A stretch of 64,000 nucleotides of DNA from Dyella sp. 2HG41-7. Lineage in GTDB: Bacteria; Pseudomonadota; Gammaproteobacteria; Xanthomonadales; Rhodanobacteraceae. The notes under the pieces were generated by a model that saw only the letters and a list, made by a program, of their open reading frames with translations, searched no databases and was not told the origin of the DNA. Shown piece after piece: positions 1 to 8,709 of this stretch. The position numbers and the translations under genes were made by a program. The DNA lies in contig NZ_JAJEJV010000004.1 of the NCBI RefSeq assembly GCF_021390675.1, forward strand, positions 1,488,001 to 1,552,000. The letters are read 5' to 3'. How positions within the stretch are numbered: position 1 is the first letter of the stretch; every line of letters starts with the position of its first letter.

Positions 1-971
1 ATCAGCAGCGCAAGATTCAAATTTTCAGAATCGCCCGCTTCGTGCCCTGCCGTTTGCGCGCGCGTAAGCGCTAGCAATTGGCTGGACGTGCGGTTGGCGC
101 GCAGGATCAATCGTTGGATGTGATTGAGTGCATCGGTAATTGTTTCCGGATCGGATGTGGCCTGCGCGCGCTCGGCATGCACGCTCAAGCCAGCCAGCGG
201 CGTGCGTAATTGATGCGCGGCGTCGGCGATAAAACGTTCGTGCAAGGCAAGCATGCTGCGCAGGCGCGCAAACAGTCCGTCGATGGTTCGCGTGAGTGGC
301 AGAATTTCCGCCGGCACATCCGCCGCGCCGATCGGCGCCAGATCGTGTTCACGGTTCGCTAGCTGATTGGTGAGCGGTTCGAGTTGGCGTAAACCGGTGC
401 GCACGCCCATCCATACCAAGAGAAACGCGGCGATGATCAGCAAGGCTTGTGCGGGAATACTGAGTAGCAGAATTTGCCGCGCTTCCAGATGCCGATCGCG
501 CAGCGTTTCGGCAACGGTTACTTCCAGTTGGTCGTCCGGTTCGCGCGGATTGAGCATTTGAATGCTCGTCGCGCGCATGGAGTGTTTTTCGATTTGAATG
601 TTGTAGAGCTGCGGTTTGACGCCGTCGATAAAAAGACCGCCCGCCGGTTTGAGCGCTGGATTGCCCGCAACCAAACCGTGTTTCGCGCTGAACACGCTGA
701 AGTAGTTTCGGCCTTCCGGTTCGTATTCCAACAAGAACTGCGCTTGCGGCGTGACGCGACCGTCGGGGCTTTTGTTCGCCATCATTTGCACGAGCGTCAA
801 CGTATCGTTGACCAGGTTCACGTCATGCACGTGGTTGGCGTAAATCAGCGCGCCCACATACGTGATAAGGCTGTTCAACAGCAACAGCGCAGTGAGCGGC
901 ACCAGCAGCGTGGTCAACAGACGCCTGCGCAGGCTCTGGCGACCTTCGCGCCACAGCAGGCGCTGGCTCAT
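1..971 (-). CDS. Sensor histidine kinase, TctE/QseC-like (partial, C-terminus beyond window)
   Basis: This is the membrane sensor kinase of a two-component system. The frame is open to the window edge, so only about 323 residues are seen and the ATP-binding domain is missing. From the ATG at 971 it reads MSQRLLWREG, a basic start, then a first membrane helix (about residues 20-42). A roughly 120-residue periplasmic domain of the 2CSK_N/TctE type follows, then a second helix (about 165-190), a HAMP-like linker, and a phosphoacceptor box HQLRTPL near residue 251. Its start overlaps the stop of the upstream response regulator by four bases (ATGA), so the pair is translationally coupled. Family placement is good; the stimulus is unknown. 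Confidence 0.9.
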   Translation of the reverse strand, partial: MSQRLLWREGRQSLRRRLLTTLLVPLTALLLLNSLITYVGALIYANHVHDVNLVNDTLTLVQMMANKSPDGRVTPQAQFLLEYEPEGRNYFSVFSAKHGLVAGNPALKPAGGLFIDGVKPQLYNIQIEKHSMRATSIQMLNPREPDDQLEVTVAETLRDRHLEARQILLLSIPAQALLIIAAFLLVWMGVRTGLRQLEPLTNQLANREHDLAPIGAADVPAEILPLTRTIDGLFARLRSMLALHERFIADAAHQLRTPLAGLSVHAERAQATSDPETITDALNHIQRLILRANRTSSQLLALTRAQTAGHEAGDSENLNLALL

Positions 972-1642
972 GCGGTTTTCACTTCTTCGAGCAAATAGCC
1001 CAATCCGCGAATGGTGCGTACTTGCGTGCCCGAGTCGGTGAGTTTGCGGCGCAGACGATAAATGGCGATATCCAGGCCGTTATCGGTGAGCTCCTGATCC
1101 CAGCTGCACAGCGCTTCGATCAGTTGCGCGCGACTTGTGACGCGATCGGGACGCGCGGCGAGCGCTTCCAATAAGCCGAATTCGCGTGCGGTGAGTTCAA
1201 GCGGCTTGTCGTCGACCCAGGCGCGATGTCCGGGAAGATCGAGGCGCAGTCGACCCAACGTAATTTCCGGTGCCCCTTGCGTGGTGTAGCGTCGCAACAA
1301 CGCACGAACACGCGCTTCGAATTCCGCCAGCGCGAACGGTTTGACCAGATAGTCGTCGGCGCCGAGATCCAACACGCGCACACGTTCGCGCAGACCCTCG
1401 CGTGCAGTGATCACCAGCACCGGCAATCCGCTGCCGCGACGGCGCACGCGTTGCAGCACTTCGCTGCCATCCAGTCCCGGTAGCCCGAGATCGAGCACCA
1501 GCAAATCGTACGGCGTGTCTTTAAGCGCCGCATCGGCGCGCATGCCGTCGGCGACATGATCGACGGCGTGACCACCCTGACGCAGGGCCGCGCTCACGCC
1601 TGCAGCAATGGAAGGATCGTCTTCGGCAATCAGAATGCGCAT
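968..1642 (-). CDS. OmpR/QseB-family response regulator
   Basis: A 224-residue DNA-binding response regulator, partner of the kinase that follows it. The receiver domain (1-115) has the acidic pair in IAEDD (residues 7-9), the phosphoacceptor D51 in LDLGLPGLDG, T79 in VITARE and K101 in YLVKPF. The C-terminal half is a winged helix of the OmpR type ending in TIRGLGYLLEE. Length is normal for the family. It is transcribed first in the operon and divergently from the M1 peptidase gene. Sequence type resembles TctD/QseB/PmrA regulators. Target genes cannot be read from the sequence. Confidence 0.95.
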   Translation of the reverse strand: MRILIAEDDPSIAAGVSAALRQGGHAVDHVADGMRADAALKDTPYDLLVLDLGLPGLDGSEVLQRVRRRGSGLPVLVITAREGLRERVRVLDLGADDYLVKPFALAEFEARVRALLRRYTTQGAPEITLGRLRLDLPGHRAWVDDKPLELTAREFGLLEALAARPDRVTSRAQLIEALCSWDQELTDNGLDIAIYRLRRKLTDSGTQVRTIRGLGYLLEEVKTA

Positions 1643-1864
1643 GATCGAATGACTCCCTCAGACCTGAGGCATTGCGGTATTTCTATGATTTTCAGCGGTT
1701 TCCACATCGATGAAGCTTAGCGCGTGCGGCGCAGTCCGCACAGCTTTGCCATGTCAGATCGGCGAAAGGGAGCTCGGTTGCCGATGGCAGCACATCATGA
1801 CCTCTGGCGGATGTCAGCCCTGTATGCTTGGGTCAGGCTCGACGGATCATCGGAAGGGGAGACC

Positions 1865-4090
1865 ATGATGAGGTTGTCAATCGGTAGAGGCGGGCCCTGG
1901 CTCGCAGCGTGCGTGGTGTTGTGGTCGTGTCAGGCGCTGGCGCAGACCACGCCAGCAGGAAAGGTGGAAACGGCCAATGCGGCCCCCGTTGTCCCAGCGG
2001 AGATTCCCTTCGCACCCGCGCACGACACCATGATCACCACGCAAAGCGCAGCGAATGCGTGGGGCGGCGAGCGCACGGGCAACGAAGCGACGCTGTCCGA
2101 TCGCGTGGTGAGCTACACCATCGATGCGGATCTCGATGCCGACAAGCATGCCGTCGCCGGCAAAGAACATATGACCTGGCGCAATCGCAGTGATCGCGAA
2201 GTGCGCAGCGTCTATTTCCATCTTTATCTCAATGCGTTCCAGAACGAAGGCAGCACGTTCTTTACCGAGCGCAAAGTACAGACAGCGCATGGTCGTTCGC
2301 GCGGCAACGCGGTGCTTGAGAAGGGTCAGTGGGGTGGTATTCGCCTGCAGAACGTGCAGCAGAATGGCGCCGTGCTGAAGTGGAGCTTCGTACATCCCGA
2401 CGGTGGTCCGGCAACCGACGAAACCGTGGTGCGCATCGATCTGGCGCAACCCGTGGCGCCCGGCGCTACGCTGGCGCTCGATATCGACTTTCTCAGTCAA
2501 TTGCCGCGCGTGGTTGAGCGCACCGGTTGGTGGGGCGATTTCAATCTTGTCGGCCAGTGGTTTCCGAAGATCGGCGTGCTTGAGTTGCCCGGCGAGCGCG
2601 GCGCGACGCAAGTGCGTTGGAATGTCCACGAATTCCACTTCAGCAGCGAGTTTTACGCGGACTTCGGTTTGTACGACGTACATCTGACGGTTCCCAGTGA
2701 TTACACCGTTGGCGCGGTCGGCAAGCTGGAAGGCGCGCCCGAGCAAAAGAACGGTAAAACGACGTATCACTTTGTGCAGGGCGATGTGCACGATTTCGCC
2801 TGGGTAGCCGCGAAAGGTTTCAAGACCATGGACGGTTCGTACGAAGGTCCAGGCAGTCCGAAAGTGGCGGTGCGTGTGATCTACCCGGCGGAGTACGAAG
2901 CCAGCGCCGCGCCGACATTAAAGTCGAGCATCGACGCGATCGGCTATTTCTCCAAAACGCTAGGCGCCTATCCGTACGAAACGCTGACGGCGGTGATTCC
3001 GCCTTACAACGCGCAAGAAGCGGGCGGCATGGAGTACCCCACGTTCTTTACCTCCGAAGGTTATAAAGAGGTCGAGCCCGATACGATGGCTCAAATGGCC
3101 AGCGACTTCGTGAACATCCACGAATTCGGCCACGGCTACTTCTACGGCATTCTTGCGTCCAACGAATTCGAAGAGCCTATGCTGGACGAAGGCCTCAACG
3201 AATATTGGGATAACCGCATGCTGCGCGAGCGCAAGCAGGATTTGGTGCTCGCCACGCCGTTCACCAAATGGCTGGGCATCACGCCGCATCTCACCGGATT
3301 CGCCTTCGAACGCGTCACGGCGATGTTGTTCCAACCGAACGATCCGCTGGCGCAAAACAGCTGGGATCGCCTATCGGGTACCAGCTACGGCACGGTCTAT
3401 TCGCGCACGTCGACGGCGATGCACGATTTGGAAGAACGCCTCGGCAGGCCCGCACTCGAACGCGCTTTCCACCTCTACTACCAACGGTGGCATTTCCGTC
3501 ATCCCTCCGTCGCCGATTTCCGCGCTGCGCTGATCGATAGTTCGGGCGACGCCAAGGATGTGGACGCCATATTCAGTCAGTACGTCTACGGCACCTCGTT
3601 CACCGACGACCAAGTGACCGATATCGATTCGTACGAGGTCACGCCGCAGTCGGGCGTCACCTGGAAGGATGGCAAACGCGAAGAAGTCGTAGCCGCCGAC
3701 CTCGACAAACAGATCGACAAAACGCGCAGCGATTGGAAGAAAGCGCACCCCGATGCAAAGCCTGGTGCGCCCGGTCCTTTCCCCTGGCACAGCACCGTAA
3801 CGGTTACGCGCGATGGCGTAGCTGCGCCGGAGTTGCTGCGCGTGACGTTCGAAGATGGCTCGCACGAAGATGTAACGTGGAACGACGACCGTCGCTGGGC
3901 GCGTTTTGTATTCGACAAGCCCAGCAAAGTCGTATCGGCGGAACTCGATCCGGATCAGCACAACTATCTGGATCGCAATCGGCTCAACAACAGCGTGACG
4001 ACCGAACCGAACGGTGCGGCGTCGAAACGCTGGACCGCCGATGTGGCAGCGCTGCTGCAGACCTTCTACTCCCTGCTCGCGACCATGTGA
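1865..4090 (+). CDS. Secreted M1-family metallopeptidase
   Basis: A zinc aminopeptidase-like enzyme of the gluzincin M1 family, probably periplasmic. The zinc site is HEFGH followed by the third ligand region LDEGLNEYW, and QEAGGMEYP stands in the place of the GAMEN substrate motif. I start it at the ATG pair 1865/1868, which has GGAAGGGGAG just upstream and gives a signal peptide (MMRLSIGRGG...CQALAQ). The longer frame from 1724 has no signal or Shine-Dalgarno. The C-terminal 200 residues form a separate region rich in charged residues. The next gene starts 11 bases after its stop and is probably co-transcribed. Substrate is unknown. Confidence 0.9.
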   Translation: MMRLSIGRGGPWLAACVVLWSCQALAQTTPAGKVETANAAPVVPAEIPFAPAHDTMITTQSAANAWGGERTGNEATLSDRVVSYTIDADLDADKHAVAGKEHMTWRNRSDREVRSVYFHLYLNAFQNEGSTFFTERKVQTAHGRSRGNAVLEKGQWGGIRLQNVQQNGAVLKWSFVHPDGGPATDETVVRIDLAQPVAPGATLALDIDFLSQLPRVVERTGWWGDFNLVGQWFPKIGVLELPGERGATQVRWNVHEFHFSSEFYADFGLYDVHLTVPSDYTVGAVGKLEGAPEQKNGKTTYHFVQGDVHDFAWVAAKGFKTMDGSYEGPGSPKVAVRVIYPAEYEASAAPTLKSSIDAIGYFSKTLGAYPYETLTAVIPPYNAQEAGGMEYPTFFTSEGYKEVEPDTMAQMASDFVNIHEFGHGYFYGILASNEFEEPMLDEGLNEYWDNRMLRERKQDLVLATPFTKWLGITPHLTGFAFERVTAMLFQPNDPLAQNSWDRLSGTSYGTVYSRTSTAMHDLEERLGRPALERAFHLYYQRWHFRHPSVADFRAALIDSSGDAKDVDAIFSQYVYGTSFTDDQVTDIDSYEVTPQSGVTWKDGKREEVVAADLDKQIDKTRSDWKKAHPDAKPGAPGPFPWHSTVTVTRDGVAAPELLRVTFEDGSHEDVTWNDDRRWARFVFDKPSKVVSAELDPDQHNYLDRNRLNNSVTTEPNGAASKRWTADVAALLQTFYSLLATM

Positions 4091-4101
4091 GGGCCGATAC
4101 C

Positions 4102-4977
4102 ATGTCTCGTTCCGCAAGTTTTGGGTCTGTGTTTTCCAGCATGCGCGCCGCTATTCAATGGCGCCTGTTGCTGCTGTGGCTGTTGATCATGTTGATCCCG
4201 GCGACGATCGTGGCGCTGCCGTTTTGGCGCATGCTCGCCGGGCTGCTCGATACGTCGGTGCATGCCACCGAATGGGCGCAGCATTTCAACGATCTTATGT
4301 TCAGCGACGTCATCGACAGCTTCGCCGACCATCCGCAGTGGTTGGGGACGACCATGGCGATTGGGCAAGCGACGACCTTGCTGCTGTCGCCCTTTTTGGC
4401 CGGCATGATTGTCGGTAGCGGCCGGGCCGGGCGTGTGCTCGGGTTTGGTCCGCTGCTGCAAAACGGATTTGTCGAATACGGACGCATGTTTCGTTTGAAG
4501 CTGTGGGCGCTGCTGCCTTATGCACTGGTTCTGGTCGTCGCAATCGGCGGATCGCATATGGTCGACAAAAGCGCCGAGAAGGCGGTGCTGGAGTCGCAAG
4601 TCGATCACGCGATGAGCGTGGTGCATTGGGTGCTGCTGATCGTCTTTGTGCTGGTGCAGTCGATCGTCGAGTCGGCACGTGCCGCGTTTATCGCCGATAC
4701 CTCGTTGCGCTCCGCAACGCGTGCATTGGGACGCGGCTTCAAGCAATTGTTCCGGCAGCCGGTGAAGACGCTGTTGTTCTATCTGATCGTGACGGTTGTG
4801 GGTCTCGCAGTCGCCTTTGTGTTTGGCTTCTGGCGCATTCGCGTCACGCCGGTAGGCGCGTTCGACTTCTTGCTTGCGCTGATATTGAGTCAGCTGATCG
4901 TGCTGGCGATCGGCTGGATGCGTACGGCGCGGTTGTTTGCGCTGGCGGAAGTTGCGCGTAGCGTAGTGTCGAAGTAA
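4102..4977 (+). CDS. Multi-pass membrane protein of unknown function
   Basis: A 291-residue integral membrane protein I do not recognise as a named family. The ATG at 4102 is the first plausible start after the M1 peptidase stop at 4090. Upstream codons of the same open frame lie inside the peptidase gene. About six hydrophobic helices are visible, for example IQWRLLLLWLLIMLIPATIV near the N-terminus and a pair near the C-terminus (FDFLLALILSQLIVLAIGW). The layout of long helices with a central cytoplasmic segment is of the type annotated as an uncharacterised transporter-like or DUF4013-like protein, but no motif decides it. It is followed by a clear terminator at 4987-5021. Confidence 0.75.
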   Translation: MSRSASFGSVFSSMRAAIQWRLLLLWLLIMLIPATIVALPFWRMLAGLLDTSVHATEWAQHFNDLMFSDVIDSFADHPQWLGTTMAIGQATTLLLSPFLAGMIVGSGRAGRVLGFGPLLQNGFVEYGRMFRLKLWALLPYALVLVVAIGGSHMVDKSAEKAVLESQVDHAMSVVHWVLLIVFVLVQSIVESARAAFIADTSLRSATRALGRGFKQLFRQPVKTLLFYLIVTVVGLAVAFVFGFWRIRVTPVGAFDFLLALILSQLIVLAIGWMRTARLFALAEVARSVVSK

Positions 4978-4986
4978 GCGTGCTAG

Positions 4987-5021
4987 AGGTTGGGGCTCAT
5001 CGCGAGCCCCAACCTACTTTT
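4987..5021 (+). terminator. Rho-independent terminator after the M1/membrane-protein operon
   Basis: A 12-bp perfect stem AGGTTGGGGCTC/GAGCCCCAACCT with a five-base loop (ATCGC), followed by ACTTTT. It lies ten bases after the stop of the membrane protein gene and just before the end of the convergent HutD-like gene. It could act on both transcripts, although the T-run is only on the plus strand. Confidence 0.8.
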
Positions 5022-5030
5022 CGATGGAAT

Positions 5031-5597
5031 TCAGCGCGCGGCGAGTTGCACCAGAATCAACTCGCCGCCACCTTCGATACGCACGCGTTCGCCGGGTTGC
5101 GCATCGATCCACAGATTCGCGCCACTGCTCACTTCGATGCTTTCGTGGTCGGTTTTCACTTCCGCGCGACCGCTCAAAACATGCACGAACCAGCGCCACG
5201 ATGCGCGCGCGGGCAACCACATGCTACCGTTCAATGGCCGCGCGATCAGTTCGCCTTGCGCGTCGCCACGCAGCATCAAGTTGAAGGCGCGCGTCGGGCC
5301 ATCTGGAAGCGTGACGCGTGGCGCATCGGCGCCGTTGAAGCGCTCGATTTGCAGGCGTAGCAGCGACAGCTCTCGACCGTTCTCGAAATGCAACTGCACC
5401 GGTGCGTCGAGCGCGACGAACTGACGTTGCGTATCGGGATAAGCGGAGAAATCACACGCCTGCGCGATGTCGGCAATGCTCAATCGCCATGCCCAATCGG
5501 TGTCTGGGCCGCTCGCGATCACCGTCGTCGTGCCCGCGCCATTCGCCCATGCCTGCGATATCAAGGCATCGTCGGGCACCTGGCGCAGCGTGGTCAT
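5031..5597 (-). CDS. HutD/Ves-family protein
   Basis: A 188-residue cupin-fold protein of the HutD/Ves family. Recognisable family segments are the N-terminal WANGAGTTTVIA, WAWRLSIADI, DFSAYPDTQRQFVAL, and a C-terminal beta-strand region ending VRIEGGGELILVQL. Members are linked to histidine utilisation (HutD) or cold response (Ves) in other bacteria, but the biochemical role is not established and no hut genes lie nearby. Its start overlaps the end of the upstream GNAT gene by four bases, suggesting translational coupling. Confidence 0.85.
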   Translation of the reverse strand: MTTLRQVPDDALISQAWANGAGTTTVIASGPDTDWAWRLSIADIAQACDFSAYPDTQRQFVALDAPVQLHFENGRELSLLRLQIERFNGADAPRVTLPDGPTRAFNLMLRGDAQGELIARPLNGSMWLPARASWRWFVHVLSGRAEVKTDHESIEVSSGANLWIDAQPGERVRIEGGGELILVQLAAR

Positions 5598-6133
5598 GCG
5601 ATAGCGCGGCGAATTTCGCGATGCGGCGGGTAGTAGGCGAAGACGTGGTTGTCGCTGCCGAAGAAATCGATATCTTCGATGTGCTCACCGCCCAGACGTT
5701 CGGCGACGCGATCGGAGGCTTCATTGCCCACGCGAACCAGGCTGATCACGCGTTGCAGATGCAGATGGTTCCAGGCGAAATCCAAGACCGCTTGGCCTGC
5801 TTCGGTAGCGTAACCGTGATGGCGATAATCGGGCTTGAGCATCCAGCCCATTTCGATATCGGGCCACCCTTCGGGGTGAAGCAATCCCGCGCGGCCGATA
5901 AATTCACCGGTCGATTTCAGCTCCAGCGCCCACATGCCGTAACCGCGCAATTGCCAGTGGCCGATCAGCATGGCGAGCGAACGCCAGGCATTGGTGCGGT
6001 CGAGCGGTAAACCGTCGCCGATCCAGCGTGTGCTCTCCGGATCGGCGAGCATGGCGGCGTAGTCGTTGAAATGACGCTCGGTCAACGCCGTGAGGCGCAG
6101 ACGTTCGGTTTGGAAGGTAGGAATATCGATCAT
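5594..6133 (-). CDS. GNAT-family N-acetyltransferase (RimJ/RimL type)
   Basis: A 179-residue acetyltransferase of the RimJ/RimL subgroup. It begins FQTERLRLTALTERHF, has the acetyl-CoA binding region around GWMLKPDYRHHGYATEA, and continues with the family segment VISLVRVGNEASDRVAERLGG. The acceptor could be a ribosomal protein N-terminus or a small molecule; nothing in the context decides. It lies between the SET-domain gene upstream (a short intergenic gap) and the HutD-like gene, which it overlaps. Confidence 0.85.
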   Translation of the reverse strand: MIDIPTFQTERLRLTALTERHFNDYAAMLADPESTRWIGDGLPLDRTNAWRSLAMLIGHWQLRGYGMWALELKSTGEFIGRAGLLHPEGWPDIEMGWMLKPDYRHHGYATEAGQAVLDFAWNHLHLQRVISLVRVGNEASDRVAERLGGEHIEDIDFFGSDNHVFAYYPPHREIRRAIA

Positions 6134-6139
6134 CGCCGA

Positions 6140-6604
6140 TCAGTTGCTTGCACTGTCCAACACTCTGGCCAGGGCGCGAGTCGTCGTCATCAGACTCTCG
6201 TCCCAGGACAGCCCCACGATTTTCTCACCAGTAGCCGTGTCGATAAAGTCCTCTTCCTGGCCCGGAGGCAGCAGGTGGCGGTAATCGACGGTGATTTCGG
6301 TGCCGACTGGCAGATCGTGCTGTGCGAAGACAAAGCCCAGGTGCCACAAACCGGTCGGCGCGAAGCTGTGGTTGATGTAGCACTCGTCCGGCCAGTCAGG
6401 CGAGAAGGTGTAGCGATCTTCGAACCAGCGGGCGCTGGCGTACATCTGGTCGGGCTTGGCGAGCAGGTCGTTCAAGCGGAAGGTCTGCTCGATGGCGTCC
6501 GGCGCCGTAATAATCCGGCCTGCTTCAACGGCTTCTTCCAGAAAAAGTCCCTTGCCGGCGCCACGAATCGTGGAAGCGTCGATACGGTAGCGCGGAAGAA
6601 TCAT
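6140..6604 (-). CDS. SET-domain protein
   Basis: A compact SET-domain protein of about 154 residues, a protein-lysine methyltransferase fold. Start is placed at the ATG at 6604 (MILPRYRIDAS), because the 17 codons before it are not conserved-looking. Visible SET features are AGKGLFLEEAVEAGRII at the N-terminus, CYINHSFAPTGLWHLGFVFA for the NHS-type motif, and the pseudoknot segment LPVGTEITVDYRHL. Cysteines of a post-SET zinc site are absent. Substrate is unknown. Bacterial members are usually single-domain and of unclear function. It probably heads the three-gene minus-strand operon with the GNAT and HutD-like genes. Confidence 0.85.
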   Translation of the reverse strand: MILPRYRIDASTIRGAGKGLFLEEAVEAGRIITAPDAIEQTFRLNDLLAKPDQMYASARWFEDRYTFSPDWPDECYINHSFAPTGLWHLGFVFAQHDLPVGTEITVDYRHLLPPGQEEDFIDTATGEKIVGLSWDESLMTTTRALARVLDSASN

Positions 6605-6706
6605 GAAGAATGGCGACAGTGGTGGATTCGGATTAGCGCGCGGAGTGTAGCGCAAGCGGCGGGCGACGATACGGCCGTTGACGGCCGTATCGTGCGATTC
6701 GCCAGG

Positions 6707-7060
6707 TTACTCGGCAGCGGCCTGCGCTTTGGCGGCTTTTGCCTTTTTGGCGTGCTTGGGCTTGTCCGGCGCATCCGCGTTCGGTTTTGCGCCTTCGCCG
6801 GACAGCAGGATGGCGTCGTGATTGCGTTGCAGCGTGGCCTGACCGATGCCTTTGACCTGGGTCAGGTCGTCCACGCTCTTGAACGGGCCATGCTCTTCGC
6901 GAAACGCCACGATGGCTTTCGCCTTGGCGAGGCCGACGCCGTCCAGCGCTTTGGCGATGGTGTCGGCGTCGGCGGTGTTGACGTTGACGGGCGTGGCGGC
7001 GAATGCGGGCAAGGCGAAGGCGAGCATCAGGCCGGCCGTGGCGACGAGCTTTTTAAACAT
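6707..7060 (-). CDS. Secreted ComEA-like helix-hairpin-helix protein
   Basis: A 117-residue exported DNA-binding protein. Start is set at the ATG at 7060 (MFKKLVATAGLMLAFALPAFA), which gives a clean signal peptide cut after AFA. The longer frame to 7237 lacks one. The mature part begins TPVNVNTADADTIAKAL and holds two HhH motifs (LDGVGLAKAKAIVAF and LTQVKGIGQATLQR), as in ComEA proteins that bind incoming DNA in the periplasm. The tail after residue 85 is a lysine/alanine-rich extension (KPKHAKKAKAAKAQ). A role in natural transformation is inferred from family only, although a type IV pilus operon lies about 9 kb away. Confidence 0.9.
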   Translation of the reverse strand: MFKKLVATAGLMLAFALPAFAATPVNVNTADADTIAKALDGVGLAKAKAIVAFREEHGPFKSVDDLTQVKGIGQATLQRNHDAILLSGEGAKPNADAPDKPKHAKKAKAAKAQAAAE

Positions 7061-7284
7061 GAAGTTTCTCCATAGATGACGTAAGCGGCGCGTCCACGCC
7101 GCTTCGTCACTTTGCGCTGCCGCCGGCACGCCAGCCCAGTGGGCGGAGCGCGTGGTTAAGCGACTGGATTGCGCCAGCGTTGCGTCGGGGAGAAACCAGC
7201 GCGGCTGTGGGAACAGACCCTGAGGTCTGCCTTCCAAACACAGACTGTTAGAATCGTCTTCTCACCTTTTTCGATGGAGTCCGC

Positions 7285-8709
7285 ATGGATACCGCACGCA
7301 TCACCCGCTACGTCAGCGACCTTTGGGATGCCGAGATCGTCCCGCAGTTGATGGAGTACATCCGGATTCCTAACAAGTCGCCGATGTTCGATAAGGATTG
7401 GGTCACGCACGGTCACATGGATGCCGCCGTGAAGCTGATGGAAACCTGGGCGCGCAGCAAGCTTTCGTCGCTGCCCGGCGCCACGCTGGAAGTCGTGAGG
7501 TTGGAAGGCCGCACACCGCTGATCTACATCGAAGTGCCGGGACAGAACAGCGATACCGTCGTGCTCTACGGCCATCTCGACAAGCAACCGGAAATGACCG
7601 GCTGGTCGGAAGGCTTGGGACCTTGGACGCCGGTGCTCAAAGGCGACAAGCTTTACGGCCGCGGCGGCGCGGATGACGGCTACGCGATTTTCGGTTCGCT
7701 CGCCGCACTGCTTGCGCTGCAAGAGCAGGGCGTTCCGCACGCACGTTGCGTGATTCTGATCGAAGCCTGCGAAGAGTCCGGCAGCTACGACCTTCCGTAT
7801 TACGTGGATCATCTCGCGCCGCGCATCGGCAACCCGTCGCTGGTGGTGTGCCTCGATTCGGGTTGCGGCAATTACGATCAGTTGTGGCTGACGACATCGC
7901 TGCGCGGCATGACCGGCGGCGAACTCACCGTGCAGGTGCTGGAAGAAGGCGTGCATTCGGGCGATGCGTCCGGCGTCGTGCCGTCCAGTTTCCGCATCCT
8001 GCGCGAACTGCTTTCGCGTCTGGAAGATCCACAAACCGGACGTATCAAGCCGAACGAGTTGTATGCGGAGATTCCGCAGCAGCGCATCGATCAAGCCAAG
8101 GCCGCGTCGGGCATTTTGGGGAAGGAAATCTACGCAAAATTCCCGTTTGTGGCGGGCATGCATCCGGTGACGGAAGATCTCACCGAGTTGGTGCTCAATC
8201 GCACGTGGCGTCCGCAATTGGCCGTGACGGGCGCAGACGGCATGCCGCCGCTGGAAAGCGCGGGTAATGTGTTGCGTCCGAAAACGTCCGTGAAACTCAG
8301 CCTGCGCGTTCCGCCCACGCTGGACGGGGCCAAGGCGGGCGATTTCGTCAAGCAGTTGCTGGAAAAAGATCCGCCGTATGGCGCGAAGGTCAGCTTTAAG
8401 CTGGAGAAGGACGGCAGCGGCTGGAATGCGCCGCAGCTTTCTCCGTGGTTGGAGCACGCCGTGGCCGAAGCGTCGCTGCACTACTTCGGCGCGCCCGCCG
8501 CGTATATGGGCGAGGGCGGTTCCATTCCGTTTATGGGCATGCTGGGCGCGAAGTTTCCGCAGGCGCAGTTCCTGATTACCGGCGTGCTGGGGCCGCATTC
8601 CAACGCGCATGGTCCCAACGAATTCATCCACATTCCGACTGGCAAAAAGGTGTCGATGGTGGTGGCCGAGGTGGTGGCGCGTCATTTCGAGCAGAGCAGC
8701 CGGAGCTGA
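7285..8709 (+). CDS. M20-family dipeptidase
   Basis: A 474-residue cytosolic metallopeptidase of the M20 (carnosinase/CNDP-like) group. Zinc and catalytic residues are visible in order: H and D in VVLYGHLDKQP, D in GRGGADDGY, the catalytic pair in EACEESGS, D in VVCLDSGCGNYD, and a late histidine in the segment PHSNAHGPNEF. A dimerisation domain lies in the middle (about 210-370). It probably hydrolyses dipeptides or related amides. The yggS gene begins directly after its stop, so the two are likely co-transcribed. Confidence 0.9.
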   Translation: MDTARITRYVSDLWDAEIVPQLMEYIRIPNKSPMFDKDWVTHGHMDAAVKLMETWARSKLSSLPGATLEVVRLEGRTPLIYIEVPGQNSDTVVLYGHLDKQPEMTGWSEGLGPWTPVLKGDKLYGRGGADDGYAIFGSLAALLALQEQGVPHARCVILIEACEESGSYDLPYYVDHLAPRIGNPSLVVCLDSGCGNYDQLWLTTSLRGMTGGELTVQVLEEGVHSGDASGVVPSSFRILRELLSRLEDPQTGRIKPNELYAEIPQQRIDQAKAASGILGKEIYAKFPFVAGMHPVTEDLTELVLNRTWRPQLAVTGADGMPPLESAGNVLRPKTSVKLSLRVPPTLDGAKAGDFVKQLLEKDPPYGAKVSFKLEKDGSGWNAPQLSPWLEHAVAEASLHYFGAPAAYMGEGGSIPFMGMLGAKFPQAQFLITGVLGPHSNAHGPNEFIHIPTGKKVSMVVAEVVARHFEQSSRS

